A stretch of DNA of 61,794 bases from an uncultured Lachnospiraceae bacterium (GTDB lineage: Bacteria; Bacillota; Clostridia; Lachnospirales; Lachnospiraceae), in NCBI GenBank assembly GCA_947627365.1, contig CANQVT010000009.1, forward strand, positions 1 through 61,794, given 5' to 3'. The notes under the pieces were generated by a model. The model saw only the letters and a program-made list of their open reading frames with translations, was not told where the DNA came from and did not search any database. Each line of letters starts with the position of its first letter. The stretch's first letter is position 1. Positions 34,966 to 44,341 of the stretch are shown here, in pieces. The translations under genes and the position numbers were made by a program.

Positions 34966-36378
34966 ATGGCAGAACAAGCAAAAAAACCGATTAAAATTAC
35001 CGAGACGATCCTTCGTGACGCGCATCAGTCACTGATCGCGACCAGAATGTCAACCGAGCAGATGCTGCCGATCGTTGAGAAGCTGGATAAAGTTGGCTAT
35101 CATTCCGTGGAGTGCTGGGGCGGCGCTACGTTCGACGCTTCCCTGCGTTTCCTGAAGGAAGATCCGTGGGAGAGACTGCGCAAACTGCGCGACGGCTTCA
35201 AGAACACGAAGCTGCAGATGCTGTTCCGCGGACAGAATATCCTGGGCTATCGCCCGTATGCGGACGACGTGGTAGAGTATTTCGTGCAGAAGTCCGTGGC
35301 AAACGGTATCGATATCATCCGTATTTTCGACTGCCTGAACGATATCCGCAATCTCCAGACCGCGGTGACCGCCGCGAACAAGGAGAAGGCGCACGCGCAG
35401 GTGGCGATGTCCTACACGCTTGGCGACGCGTATACGATGGAGTATTGGGTTGATCTCGCGAAGAGAATTGAGGACATGGGCGCGAATTCTATCTGTATCA
35501 AGGATATGGCGGGTCTGCTCGTTCCGTACAAGGCAACCGAGCTTGTGACCGCGCTGAAGGAAGCGGTCTCCATTCCGATCCAGCTGCATACGCACTATAC
35601 GTCCGGCGTCGCTTCCATGACGTACCTCAAGGCGGTCGAGGCTGGCGTGGACGTGATCGATACGGCAATGTCGCCGTTCGCGCTTGGCACGTCGCAGCCG
35701 GCGACCGAGGTGATGGTGGAGACCTTCCGCGGCACGCCGTACGACACAGGCTTTGACTCCAAGCTGCTCGATGAGATCGCGGACTATTTCCGTCCGATGC
35801 GCGACGATGCATTGGCGAGCGGATTGCTCAACCCGAAGAACATGGGCGTCAACATCAAGACGCTGCTGTACCAGGTGCCGGGCGGCATGCTGTCCAACCT
35901 GACATCACAGCTGAAGGATATGCACGCGGAAGACAAGTACTACGATGTGCTTGAGGAGGTTCCGAAGGTGAGAAAAGACCTCGGCGAGCCGCCTCTTGTG
36001 ACGCCGTCTTCGCAGATCGTCGGAACCCAGGCGGTTATGAACGTGATCCAGGGCGAGCGCTACAAGATGGTGACGAAGGAGACGAAGGATATCCTGAGCG
36101 GCAAGTACGGCGCGACGGTGAAGCCGTTCAATCCGGAGGTTCAGAAGAAGTGCATCGGCGACGCGGAAGTGATCACCTGCCGTCCGGCGGACCTGATCCC
36201 GGACGAGCTCGACACGCTGCGCGGCGAGATGGCACAGTGGTCCGAGCAGGAGGAGGACGTTCTGTCCTACGCGCTGTTCCCGCAGGTGGCGACCGATTTC
36301 TTCAAGTACCGTCAGGCACAGGAGAAGAAGGTGGACCCGACCGTCGCGGACAACGAGAACAAGGCGTATCCGGTATAG
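34966..36378 (+). CDS. oadA: oxaloacetate/pyruvate carboxyltransferase (OadA-type)
   Basis: A 470-residue HMGL-like TIM barrel plus a PYC/OADA domain. ETILRDAHQSLIATRMSTEQM holds the metal-binding Asp, IHTHYTSG-like LHTHYTSGVASM has the metal-binding histidines, and the catalytic Lys lies in SICIKDMAG. The carboxyltransferase transfers CO2 from oxaloacetate to biotin. The C-terminal biotinyl domain of full-length OadA is absent; the separate carrier at 33075 replaces it. Last gene of the locus. AGGAGG precedes the ATG. Confidence 0.93.
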   Translation: MAEQAKKPIKITETILRDAHQSLIATRMSTEQMLPIVEKLDKVGYHSVECWGGATFDASLRFLKEDPWERLRKLRDGFKNTKLQMLFRGQNILGYRPYADDVVEYFVQKSVANGIDIIRIFDCLNDIRNLQTAVTAANKEKAHAQVAMSYTLGDAYTMEYWVDLAKRIEDMGANSICIKDMAGLLVPYKATELVTALKEAVSIPIQLHTHYTSGVASMTYLKAVEAGVDVIDTAMSPFALGTSQPATEVMVETFRGTPYDTGFDSKLLDEIADYFRPMRDDALASGLLNPKNMGVNIKTLLYQVPGGMLSNLTSQLKDMHAEDKYYDVLEEVPKVRKDLGEPPLVTPSSQIVGTQAVMNVIQGERYKMVTKETKDILSGKYGATVKPFNPEVQKKCIGDAEVITCRPADLIPDELDTLRGEMAQWSEQEEDVLSYALFPQVATDFFKYRQAQEKKVDPTVADNENKAYPV

Positions 36379-36566
36379 TTCGCGTTGGCACATTTGACGC
36401 TTGTCAAATTTGCTTTGAACAGGGAGATAAAGTGGGTTCGGCGAAGGAGTATGGCGAGAGACCTACCTGTCAGACTCGTTTTGCGCAGGACGTCAAAGTG
36501 CGGAATGGGAGAGAACGAAAGTTTCATGAGATAGGCATGTTCCACATAATAATCATGGTTTCGGAT
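36379..36566 (+). other. 188-nt 3' region after oadA
   Basis: No gene. It contains a hairpin atttgac/gtcaaat (36392-36409) and a region flanked by gtgg and ccac (36433-36545) with several short internal pairings. No start codon, SD or recognisable RNA family was found. Confidence 0.4.
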
Positions 36567-36602
36567 AAGCGCTCTGCGGCAATGTGCAGGGCGCTTGTTT
36601 TT
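36567..36602 (+). terminator. intrinsic terminator of the decarboxylase locus
   Basis: aagcgctctgc (36567-36577) pairs with gcagggcgctt (36586-36596) over 11 bp with one G-U, followed by GTTTTT. Confidence 0.9.
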
Positions 36603-36604
36603 AT

Positions 36605-36657
36605 GCGCAGACCCGCGAGAGGAAAAATTTGCTGCTGCCGCGGCACGCGGGTCGCGC
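36605..36657. repeat. GC-rich inverted repeat between convergent genes
   Basis: gcgcagacccgcg (36605-36617) pairs with cgcgggtcgcgc (36646-36657), with one bulged A. No T run on either side; it lies 23 nt beyond the stop of the minus-strand ATPase gene. Confidence 0.6.
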
Positions 36658-36679
36658 AGCGAGCAAGAGAAAACCATCT

Positions 36680-38026
36680 CTACCCGCTTCGCTTTTTCAG
36701 GGCCAGTTGAATGAGACGATCCGTCTGATCAGCCATAAACAGCGGGATATTCAACAGATCATTGTCAAGCTTCAGGTTTTCCAGAGAGAAACGGATACGG
36801 AGCCTGATTTCTTCCGGAAACAATTCCGTGAATTTGTGCAGGCTGCGGCTGGCAACGTTGGTCTCGGACTTGACCTCCACCGGAAAAATGTCGTTCTCCC
36901 GTTGAATCAGGAAATCTACCTCGTAGGGTGGATTACTCTGGCTCCAGTAGCGTGGGGAAACCTCAAATTGAGTGATAAGTGTCTGGAGAATATAGTTTTC
37001 CGTTAGCGCGCCCTTGAATTCCGTGAAGAGCCGGTTACCTTCTCCGAACGCGGTAGGAGCAAGCTGAGCCAGACGGCGCAGAAGTCCCACATCCACCAGA
37101 TATATTTTGAATGCGGATAAGTCGTCGTAAGCTGCGATCGGCAGCCGGGGCGCCGCGCTGCGATAAACCTTATGCACCAACCGGGCATCCACCAGCCATT
37201 GCAGCGCGTCCTCATATTCTCTTGCGCGTGCGCCTTCCTTTACAACTTTATAGATAAATTTTTTGTTTTCCCGAGCAAGCTGGGAGGGAATGGATTTCCA
37301 GATCAGGGAGATTTTCGGAAATTCTTTCACGTCCGGATGTTTGGCAAAATCGCGCTCATAGGCGCCGAGAATGCCTGAAAGAGCTTCCTGCATGGCGTTC
37401 GGATCCCGCTCCTGCGTCCACATCAGAATCGGTTCCGGCATTCCGCCGGTAACATAGTACATTTTGAGCTTTTCAGTGAGAGGATTAAAAAATGCGTCTG
37501 GCACTGGCTCAAGCGCGGTTAGATTGTTCAGATAAGATACAAGGTTCCCGTCTCCGTTTGCCATCAAAAATTCTGTAAAGGTCATGGGATCAATCTGCAG
37601 GAAGTTTACCTTGCCGACCGGGAAAGAAGACGGTTTTGACAGCGCAATGCCAAGCAGCGATCCGGCGCAGGCGACATGATACTGCGGCGCGTTTTCGCAA
37701 AAGTATTTCATGGAGTTGATGACTTTGGGACAATCCTGTACCTCGTCAAAGACGATCAGTGTCTTTTCGGGGAAGATACGCTGTCCGCTTGCCATCGTTA
37801 GATTTTGCAGGATGCGGTTCACATCCTTGGTCGTCTCAAAGAACTGACGGTATTCTTCGTTTTCATCAAAGTTGAAATATGCCACGTTTTCGTAATAACG
37901 TTTGCCGAATTCTTTGAGAATCCAGGTCTTTCCCACTTGTCGCACACCTTTCAGGATCAAAGGCTTACGGTGTTTGGAGTTTTTCCATTTCAGCAGATCG
38001 TTCAAAATCAATCGTTCCATTGCCAC
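36680..38026 (-). CDS. AAA+ ATPase with DUF4143 domain
   Basis: A 448-residue protein. Walker A is GVRQVGKTW (about 25-33), Walker B is TLIVFDEVQDCP, sensor-like ACAGSLLGIAL follows. The C-terminal DUF4143 part ends in YEVDFLIQRENDIFPVEVKS, a PD-(D/E)XK-like nuclease-fold pattern (E-V-D ... E-V-K). The family is widespread, often in accessory loci; its function is unsettled and toxin or defence links have been proposed. It is divergent from the next gene, with a 217-nt AT-rich gap. Confidence 0.88.
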   Translation of the reverse strand: MAMERLILNDLLKWKNSKHRKPLILKGVRQVGKTWILKEFGKRYYENVAYFNFDENEEYRQFFETTKDVNRILQNLTMASGQRIFPEKTLIVFDEVQDCPKVINSMKYFCENAPQYHVACAGSLLGIALSKPSSFPVGKVNFLQIDPMTFTEFLMANGDGNLVSYLNNLTALEPVPDAFFNPLTEKLKMYYVTGGMPEPILMWTQERDPNAMQEALSGILGAYERDFAKHPDVKEFPKISLIWKSIPSQLARENKKFIYKVVKEGARAREYEDALQWLVDARLVHKVYRSAAPRLPIAAYDDLSAFKIYLVDVGLLRRLAQLAPTAFGEGNRLFTEFKGALTENYILQTLITQFEVSPRYWSQSNPPYEVDFLIQRENDIFPVEVKSETNVASRSLHKFTELFPEEIRLRIRFSLENLKLDNDLLNIPLFMADQTDRLIQLALKKRSG

Positions 38027-38243
38027 ACCTCATCACACTTTTCTATAGGATATTATATCTGTGTATCACATTTTTATTCAGATTTATGTGTAATATATCA
38101 CGCTTTTATGAAATTATAGAACATAAGCGAGAAAAATACAAGAGATATTCCGCAAACAGTTGGTTGATTAACACGCAGATGTAAGCTATAATTGATTTAA
38201 ATGTGGAATTCTCTGAATTGCTTGATACTTGAGGGATGTACCT
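38027..38243. other. divergent AT-rich intergenic region
   Basis: 217 nt between two divergent genes. Repeated short tracts of the form tgtgtatcacat / tgtgtaatatatcac suggest overlapping promoters or operator sites, but I cannot define a clean -35/-10 pair. Confidence 0.3.
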
Positions 38244-38804
38244 ATGATAAAAAAGAGCGTGCAAAAGCAGATTGATGAGACAATTAAGGAAATCTGGCTG
38301 AAAAACATTAGGAAGGATTTTGCAGAAGACTATATCATCAATGAGGACTGCCTGAAAATTGCTCTCTGTTATCATTTGAGGAGAAAGCTTGCAGGCGTGC
38401 TGAGAGAAAACAATCTGCGCATCTATACGGAAAAGTATTTCCCCGGCATGAGAAGAAAACCAGATATTATCATCGCCCAGATCAGAGAAGATTATCCGGA
38501 AAACAATCTCTATGATTCTGTAAGGGAAGAAGATATTGTAGCACTGCTGGAACTCAAATTTAGGAGCGACAGTGCAAAAAGCACTTCCGACTGGATGAGA
38601 AGAGACGTACAGAAATTGAAGGAGTATGTGCAGAAAAGCAGGATGCAGTGTCAAATGTATTTTGCGGTCGTTTACGAGGTGGATTGCGTTTGGCTACATT
38701 GGCTGGACAGGCGGAGCACAAATAACTGGGCGTCCGGCAGAGTGACAGAGCTGGACGCCGGGAAAATAGACGGAGTAATGAAATTTGAGATTCATTCCTA
38801 TTAA
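38244..38804 (+). CDS. hypothetical protein with PD-(D/E)XK-like motif
   Basis: A 186-residue protein that I cannot name. Its centre reads RKPDIIIAQI, then DIVALLELKFR: an Asp followed by E-x-K, the usual nuclease-fold core. N-terminal helices (KKSVQKQIDETIKEIWLKNI) precede it. The start at 38244 has GAGGGA 7 nt upstream; an in-frame TTG lies at 38229. It is next to a DUF4143 ATPase but on the opposite strand. Confidence 0.6.
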   Translation: MIKKSVQKQIDETIKEIWLKNIRKDFAEDYIINEDCLKIALCYHLRRKLAGVLRENNLRIYTEKYFPGMRRKPDIIIAQIREDYPENNLYDSVREEDIVALLELKFRSDSAKSTSDWMRRDVQKLKEYVQKSRMQCQMYFAVVYEVDCVWLHWLDRRSTNNWASGRVTELDAGKIDGVMKFEIHSY

Positions 38805-38848
38805 AACTAAAATTTGAGAAGACATTCTGGCGGCGGGAGGAGCAGAAC

Positions 38849-39340
38849 ATGAACATTGCGCAGATACTTGAGAAAATGATCGGCTTTTCAGATGGAAACA
38901 TTCATGACATTGAACATTTTATGAAGGTGTGGACGTATGCCAAAACGATCGGTGAGCTGGAAAAGCTGGATCGGGACACGCAGTATATTCTTGAAGTCGC
39001 CGCCATCACGCACGACATTGCCTGTCCTTTGTGCCGTGAGAAATATGGTAACACGAACGGGAAATATCAGGAGGAAGAGGGCGAACCGCTCGTGCGGGAA
39101 TTTCTGGCGAATACGGGAATGACGAAAGAGCAGATTAGCCGTGTCGCCTATCTGGTGAGCCATCACCACACGCTTCAGAATATTGATGGGATCGATTACC
39201 AGATCCTGATTGAGGCGGACTATCTTGTCAATGCGGCGGAAAGCGGGTACAGCAGGGAGAATATCGGGAATTTTATCGGGAAGATCATGCGGACGGAGAG
39301 CGGCAAGAGGATCGCGAGGAGCGTATTTGGCATAGCTTAG
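38849..39340 (+). CDS. HD-domain phosphohydrolase
   Basis: A 163-residue protein. The HD metal residues are visible: HDIEHFMKVW, then AAITHDIA (His-Asp), LVSHHHTLQ, and LIEADYLVNA. Family members hydrolyse nucleotides or phosphoester metabolites. The insert CPLCREKYGNTNGKYQEEEG between HD and the later histidines is a known sub-family feature. GGCGGGAGGAG precedes the ATG. Confidence 0.85.
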   Translation: MNIAQILEKMIGFSDGNIHDIEHFMKVWTYAKTIGELEKLDRDTQYILEVAAITHDIACPLCREKYGNTNGKYQEEEGEPLVREFLANTGMTKEQISRVAYLVSHHHTLQNIDGIDYQILIEADYLVNAAESGYSRENIGNFIGKIMRTESGKRIARSVFGIA

Positions 39341-39411
39341 TGTCAATGACGAGTGTTCTTAAACAGAGGATGGAGCCGGATTTTCTTTAAATATGGAAGG
39401 AGGAAGACCAT

Positions 39412-39684
39412 ATGGCGGATGAGGCGATTTTGAGTAGTAGCAATGCGTATACTATTTTTAAATATGGGAAATATGTGATTCGATTCCGTGCGCCATATTC
39501 TTTAGAAAGATATACAGAGATAAAGAAATGGGATGCAGGATATTTGGTTGTCATGGCAAAGTATGCGCATAATAAGGAAGCCGAAGAAGAGTATATAGAT
39601 TTAGTTCCTATATTAGAAAAATTATATTATGATCCGCAGGATTTTTTGAAATCAATTAAGAAGGTGAGGATTCAATATGATTGA
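39412..39684 (+). CDS. hypothetical protein, first gene of an accessory trio
   Basis: A 90-residue acidic protein: SSNAYTIFKYGKYVIRFR, WDAGYLVVMAKYAHNKEAEEEYIDLVPIL. I do not recognise a characterised family. GGAGGAAG precedes the ATG. It overlaps the next gene by 8 nt, indicating translational coupling. The AT-rich composition differs from neighbouring housekeeping genes. Confidence 0.6.
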   Translation: MADEAILSSSNAYTIFKYGKYVIRFRAPYSLERYTEIKKWDAGYLVVMAKYAHNKEAEEEYIDLVPILEKLYYDPQDFLKSIKKVRIQYD

Positions 39685-39898
39685 CCGTATGAAGGTAGCA
39701 GAAAATGCAGGAATGATTGTCAATGGTTATGCTTTTACAAGAGAAGGTAGGACTGTGCGGGTTTTAAATTTGAATAATCCGGATATGGCAACTGTTTTTG
39801 ATAGCAATGGTGAGGTACTCGAGACCAGTATGAGTGATATTGAAATTCGGATTGCAAAAGAGTATCTACACAACAATGCAGAATTTCTGGAGGATTGA
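39677..39898 (+). CDS. hypothetical protein, second gene of the trio
   Basis: A 73-residue protein reading MKVAENAGMIVNGYAFTREGRTVRVLNLNNPDMATVFDSNGEVLETSMSD in overlapping short blocks; it looks like a small beta-rich fold. It overlaps the gene before by 8 nt and ends one nucleotide before the next start. Function unknown. Confidence 0.6.
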   Translation: MIDRMKVAENAGMIVNGYAFTREGRTVRVLNLNNPDMATVFDSNGEVLETSMSDIEIRIAKEYLHNNAEFLED

Positions 39899-39899
39899 T

Positions 39900-40187
39900 A
39901 TGCCAAAGTATTACGACTATATGGTTGCCAGTTATTATTTGTATTTTACATCGTTTTGCACGATTGAGTGTATGCATGTACATGCCAGCGACAGGGAATT
40001 AACAGAATCGGGCTCTGCTAAATTTTTTGTGAAAGCGGATGGGGATACTGTAGTTCAGAACAGAGGCAAGCTAAATGACAGAGAGCTCCATAAAATTCAA
40101 AAGTTTATAAAAAAGAATTATCAGGAAATGTATTTGAAATGGGCCGCATACAGCACGAAGGGCTTTTATGGGGAAGAAATAGAATGA
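39900..40187 (+). CDS. DUF4160-like protein, third gene of the trio
   Basis: A 95-residue protein. MHVHASDREL and SAKFFVKADGDT resemble the DUF4160 HFHA-type block, and LNDRELHKIQKFIKKNYQEMYLKW its C-terminal helix. DUF4160 genes are often paired with small partners in suspected toxin-antitoxin sets (a proposal, not proven here). The start at 39900 has GGAGG 6 nt upstream. Its stop codon overlaps the next ATG (ATGA at 40184-40187). Confidence 0.6.
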   Translation: MPKYYDYMVASYYLYFTSFCTIECMHVHASDRELTESGSAKFFVKADGDTVVQNRGKLNDRELHKIQKFIKKNYQEMYLKWAAYSTKGFYGEEIE

Positions 40188-40873
40188 GCGATGGAAAACA
40201 GGGACAAAAGATGAACAGGAAAACAGCATTTATCGTCGGGGCGGGCAGCTTCGACGGAATGATGGAAAGACCGGGCGAAGGCGATCTGGTGATCGCGGCG
40301 GACGGCGGATATATATATCTGAAGGAAGTGGGGATCGAGCCGGACGTGCTGCTCGGTGATTTCGATTCGCTGGAGGTAGCGCCGGAGCATCAGCATATCA
40401 TCCGGCATTCGCCGATCAAGGACGACACGGACATGGCGCTCGCGGCGGCTTACGCGCAGGAGCAGGGCTGTACACGCATCCTTCTTTACGGAGGTCTCGG
40501 CGGAAGGCTGGATCACACGGTCGCAAACCTGCAGCTTCTGATGGGTCTGTCGCGCGCGGGCGTGGAGGCGTACCTGATCGGGCAGGGAAATGTGATCACG
40601 GCGATCACGGATGAACGGATCTGTTTCGGCGCGCAGGCACAGGGAATGATCTCTGTATTCTGCCTGAGCGAACCGGCGAAGGGCGTCTGGGAGCGTGGGC
40701 TCAAATATTCGCTCACCGACATGACGCTCACCTGTGATATCACGCGCGGCGTCAGCAATGAGTTCACCGGGCAGGAGAGCTGCATCGAGGTGCAGGACGG
40801 CACGCTGGTGATCCTGTGGGGACAGGAGAACGGATTGGATGCTGTCCGCGACAGGGCGCCTTTGCACGCATAA
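40184..40873 (+). CDS. thiamine pyrophosphokinase
   Basis: A 229-residue cytoplasmic enzyme making thiamine diphosphate from thiamine and ATP. Motifs: LVIAADGGYIYL, LLGDFDSL, KDDTDMALAAAY, YGGLGGRLDHTVANLQLL, the family's catalytic block. The ATG at 40184 overlaps the upstream stop and has GGGGAA 8 nt before it; an internal ATG at 40211 is the alternative and matches where many homologues begin. It precedes the str operon, which has its own strong promoter. Confidence 0.93.
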   Translation: MSDGKQGQKMNRKTAFIVGAGSFDGMMERPGEGDLVIAADGGYIYLKEVGIEPDVLLGDFDSLEVAPEHQHIIRHSPIKDDTDMALAAAYAQEQGCTRILLYGGLGGRLDHTVANLQLLMGLSRAGVEAYLIGQGNVITAITDERICFGAQAQGMISVFCLSEPAKGVWERGLKYSLTDMTLTCDITRGVSNEFTGQESCIEVQDGTLVILWGQENGLDAVRDRAPLHA

Positions 40874-40904
40874 TTTCACATGATTTCTTTTTTCAAATTT
40901 TTTC

Positions 40905-40933
40905 TTGACAACCCCCAAAACCACCCGTATAAT
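40905..40933 (+). promoter_or_regulatory. str operon promoter
   Basis: Perfect consensus TTGACA (40905-40910), 17 nt, TATAAT (40928-40933), as expected for a ribosomal-protein operon. Confidence 0.9.
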
Positions 40934-41022
40934 AGGAAAGTGCGCTAACACGCATTGGTTTTTTGCGCATATTTTTAGCAGCCACAGAGTAAGACTCAAC
41001 TAAATCAGGAGGTGAAAGAGTA

Positions 41023-41445
41023 GTGCCAACATTTAATCAGTTAGTCAGAAAGGGCAGACAGACATCAGCGAAGAAGTCTGCAGCACCGGCTCTTCAGAAG
41101 GGGTTCAATTCTCTCAGAAAGAAGACGACGAATACGTCTTCCCCGCAGAAGAGAGGCGTCTGCACGGCGGTGAAGACCGCTACGCCGAAGAAGCCGAACT
41201 CGGCTCTTCGTAAGATCGCCAGGGTACGTCTGTCGAACGGCATCGAGGTTACGAGCTATATTCCGGGTGAAGGACACAACCTTCAGGAGCATAGCGTTGT
41301 GCTGATCCGCGGCGGCAGGGTGAAGGACCTTCCGGGTACCAGATACCATATCGTCAGAGGAACACTTGATACTGCAGGTGTTGCGAAGAGAAGACAGGCC
41401 CGTTCCAAGTACGGCGCCAAGAGACCGAAAGACGCGAAGAAGTAA
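41023..41445 (+). CDS. rpsL: 30S ribosomal protein S12
   Basis: A 140-residue protein of the decoding centre. The conserved [19 protein letters not shown] and [17 protein letters not shown] blocks are intact, with lysines at the streptomycin-sensitive positions. It starts at GTG with AGGAGGTG 7-8 nt upstream. First gene of the str operon. Confidence 0.98.
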   Translation: MPTFNQLVRKGRQTSAKKSAAPALQKGFNSLRKKTTNTSSPQKRGVCTAVKTATPKKPNSALRKIARVRLSNGIEVTSYIPGEGHNLQEHSVVLIRGGRVKDLPGTRYHIVRGTLDTAGVAKRRQARSKYGAKRPKDAKK

Positions 41446-41558
41446 TTTCACGCTTTTTGGTTCGTATTATCACAAATCGGTTTTTGTTTCATCTTATGTT
41501 TATGTGGGGTTCTTATTGCCGGGTGGCTGCAGGTGAATATAAGAAGTCCTGCGCATGA

Positions 41559-42086
<528 letters not shown>

Positions 42087-42114
42087 CCGAGACAGATTGT
42101 GAGGAGAGAAAATA

Positions 42115-44232
42115 TTGGCTGGAAGAGAATATCCATTAGAGAGAACTAGAAATATCGGTATCATGGCTCATATCGATGCGGGTAAGACCACACTGACGGA
42201 GCGTATTCTCTATTATACCGGTGTTAACTACAAGATCGGCGATACCCACGAGGGCACTGCGACGATGGACTGGATGGAGCAGGAGCAGGAGAGGGGCATC
42301 ACGATCACATCAGCGGCGACGACCTGCCACTGGACGCTGCAGGAGAACTGCAAGCCGAAGGAGGGCGCGCTGGAGAACCGTATCAACATCATCGACACCC
42401 CGGGTCACGTGGACTTTACCGTAGAGGTGGAGCGTTCGCTGCGCGTGCTGGACGGCGCGGTAGGCGTGTTCTGCGCGAAGGGCGGCGTTGAGCCCCAGTC
42501 CGAGAATGTGTGGCGTCAGGCGGATACCTACAATGTTCCGCGGATGGCGTTCATCAACAAGATGGACATCATGGGCGCAGATTTCTACGCTGCAGTCGAC
42601 CAGATCCGTAACAGGCTGGGCAAGAACGCGATCTGCCTGCAGCTGCCGATCGGCAAGGAAGACTGGTTCAAGGGCATCATCGACCTGTTCGAGATGAAGG
42701 CATACATTTACAATGACGACAAGGGCGAGGACATCTCTATCGTCGATATCCCGGAGGATATGAAGGAAGACGCGGAGCTGTATCACACGGAACTTGTCGA
42801 GAAGATCTGTGAGCTGGACGACGACCTGATGATGCAGTACCTGGAGGGCGAGGAGCCGTCCGTGGATGATATGAAGGCTGTGCTGCGCAAGGCGACCTGC
42901 GAGTGTGCCGCCGTGCCGGTGTGCTGCGGAAGCGCGTACCGCAACAAGGGCGTGCAGAAGCTGCTGGACGCGGTTGTCGAGTATATGCCGGCTCCGACCG
43001 ACATCCCGGCGATCAAGGGCACCGACCTGGACGGCAATGAGGTGGAGAGACATTCCTCCGACGAGGAGCCGTTCTCCGCGCTGGCGTTCAAGATCATGGC
43101 GGACCCGTTCGTAGGAAAGCTTGCATTCTTCCGTGTTTATTCCGGTACGATGAATTCCGGTTCCTATGTGCTCAACGCCACGAAGGGCAAGAAAGAGCGC
43201 GTGGGCCGTATTCTGCAGATGCACGCGAACAAGCGCGCAGAGCTCGACAAGGTGTACTCTGGCGATATCGCGGCGGCGGTCGGCTTCAAGCTGACGACGA
43301 CCGGCGATACGATCTGTGATGAGCAGCATCCGGTGATCCTCGAGTCCATGGAGTTCCCGGAGCCGGTGATCGAACTCGCGATCGAGCCGAAGACCAAGGC
43401 AGGCCAGGGCAAGATGGGCGAGGCGCTCGCGAAGCTGGCGGAGGAGGATCCGACGTTCCGTGCTCATACGGACCCGGAGACCGGCCAGACGATCATCGCG
43501 GGCATGGGCGAGCTTCATCTGGAGATCATCGTCGACCGTCTGCTGCGTGAATTCAAGGTGGAGGCGAACGTGGGCGCGCCGCAGGTGGCCTACAAGGAGA
43601 CCTTCACGAAGGAAGTTACCGTGGACAGCAAGTATGCGAAGCAGTCCGGCGGACGAGGACAGTATGGTCATTGTAAGGTTATTTTCACACCGATGGATCC
43701 GAACGGAGAGGAGACCTTCCAGTTCGAGTCGACCGTAGTCGGCGGCGCGATTCCGAAGGAGTATATCCCGGCGGTCGGAGAGGGTATCGAGGAGGCCGCG
43801 AAGGCAGGTATTCTCGGCGGATATCCGGTGCTCGGCGTTCACGCAAACGTGTTCGACGGCTCCTACCACGAGGTTGACTCCAGTGAGATGGCGTTCCACA
43901 TCGCGGGTTCCCTTGCGTTCAAGGACGCGATGAGACAGGGCAATCCGGTCCTGCTCGAGCCGATCATGAAGGTGGAGGTGACGATGCCCGAGGAGTACAT
44001 GGGCGATGTCATCGGCGACATCAACTCGCGCCGCGGGCGTATCGAGGGCATGGAGGACATCGGCGGCGGCAAGATGGTGAAAGGCTTTGTTCCGCTCGCG
44101 GAGATGTTCGGCTACTCGACGGACCTTCGTTCTAAGACACAGGGCCGTGGAAACTACTCGATGTTCTTCGAACGCTACGAGCAGGTTCCGAAGTCCGTGC
44201 AGGAGAAGGTACTGAACGAGAAATCAAAATAA
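42115..44232 (+). CDS. fusA: elongation factor G
   Basis: A 705-residue GTPase that drives tRNA-mRNA translocation. G1 [10 protein letters not shown]3 [10 protein letters not shown]4 NKMD, and domain IV/V blocks such as [10 protein letters not shown] and [12 protein letters not shown]. It starts at TTG, with GAGGAGAG 6 nt upstream. Standard position between rpsG and tuf. Confidence 0.98.
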   Translation: MAGREYPLERTRNIGIMAHIDAGKTTLTERILYYTGVNYKIGDTHEGTATMDWMEQEQERGITITSAATTCHWTLQENCKPKEGALENRINIIDTPGHVDFTVEVERSLRVLDGAVGVFCAKGGVEPQSENVWRQADTYNVPRMAFINKMDIMGADFYAAVDQIRNRLGKNAICLQLPIGKEDWFKGIIDLFEMKAYIYNDDKGEDISIVDIPEDMKEDAELYHTELVEKICELDDDLMMQYLEGEEPSVDDMKAVLRKATCECAAVPVCCGSAYRNKGVQKLLDAVVEYMPAPTDIPAIKGTDLDGNEVERHSSDEEPFSALAFKIMADPFVGKLAFFRVYSGTMNSGSYVLNATKGKKERVGRILQMHANKRAELDKVYSGDIAAAVGFKLTTTGDTICDEQHPVILESMEFPEPVIELAIEPKTKAGQGKMGEALAKLAEEDPTFRAHTDPETGQTIIAGMGELHLEIIVDRLLREFKVEANVGAPQVAYKETFTKEVTVDSKYAKQSGGRGQYGHCKVIFTPMDPNGEETFQFESTVVGGAIPKEYIPAVGEGIEEAAKAGILGGYPVLGVHANVFDGSYHEVDSSEMAFHIAGSLAFKDAMRQGNPVLLEPIMKVEVTMPEEYMGDVIGDINSRRGRIEGMEDIGGGKMVKGFVPLAEMFGYSTDLRSKTQGRGNYSMFFERYEQVPKSVQEKVLNEKSK

Positions 44233-44246
44233 ATGATGAAAAAGGC

Positions 44247-44275
44247 TTGAAAATATAGAAGATTTGAAATATAAT
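44247..44275 (+). promoter_or_regulatory. internal promoter for tuf
   Basis: TTGAAA (44247-44252), 17 nt, TATAAT (44270-44275) in the fusA-tuf gap; allows extra tuf expression. Confidence 0.7.
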
Positions 44276-44341
44276 CTAATCTAGCCAATTTAATGCAAAG
44301 TAAATGATGCGAAAAGCAAGTTATTAAGGAGGACATTCAAA

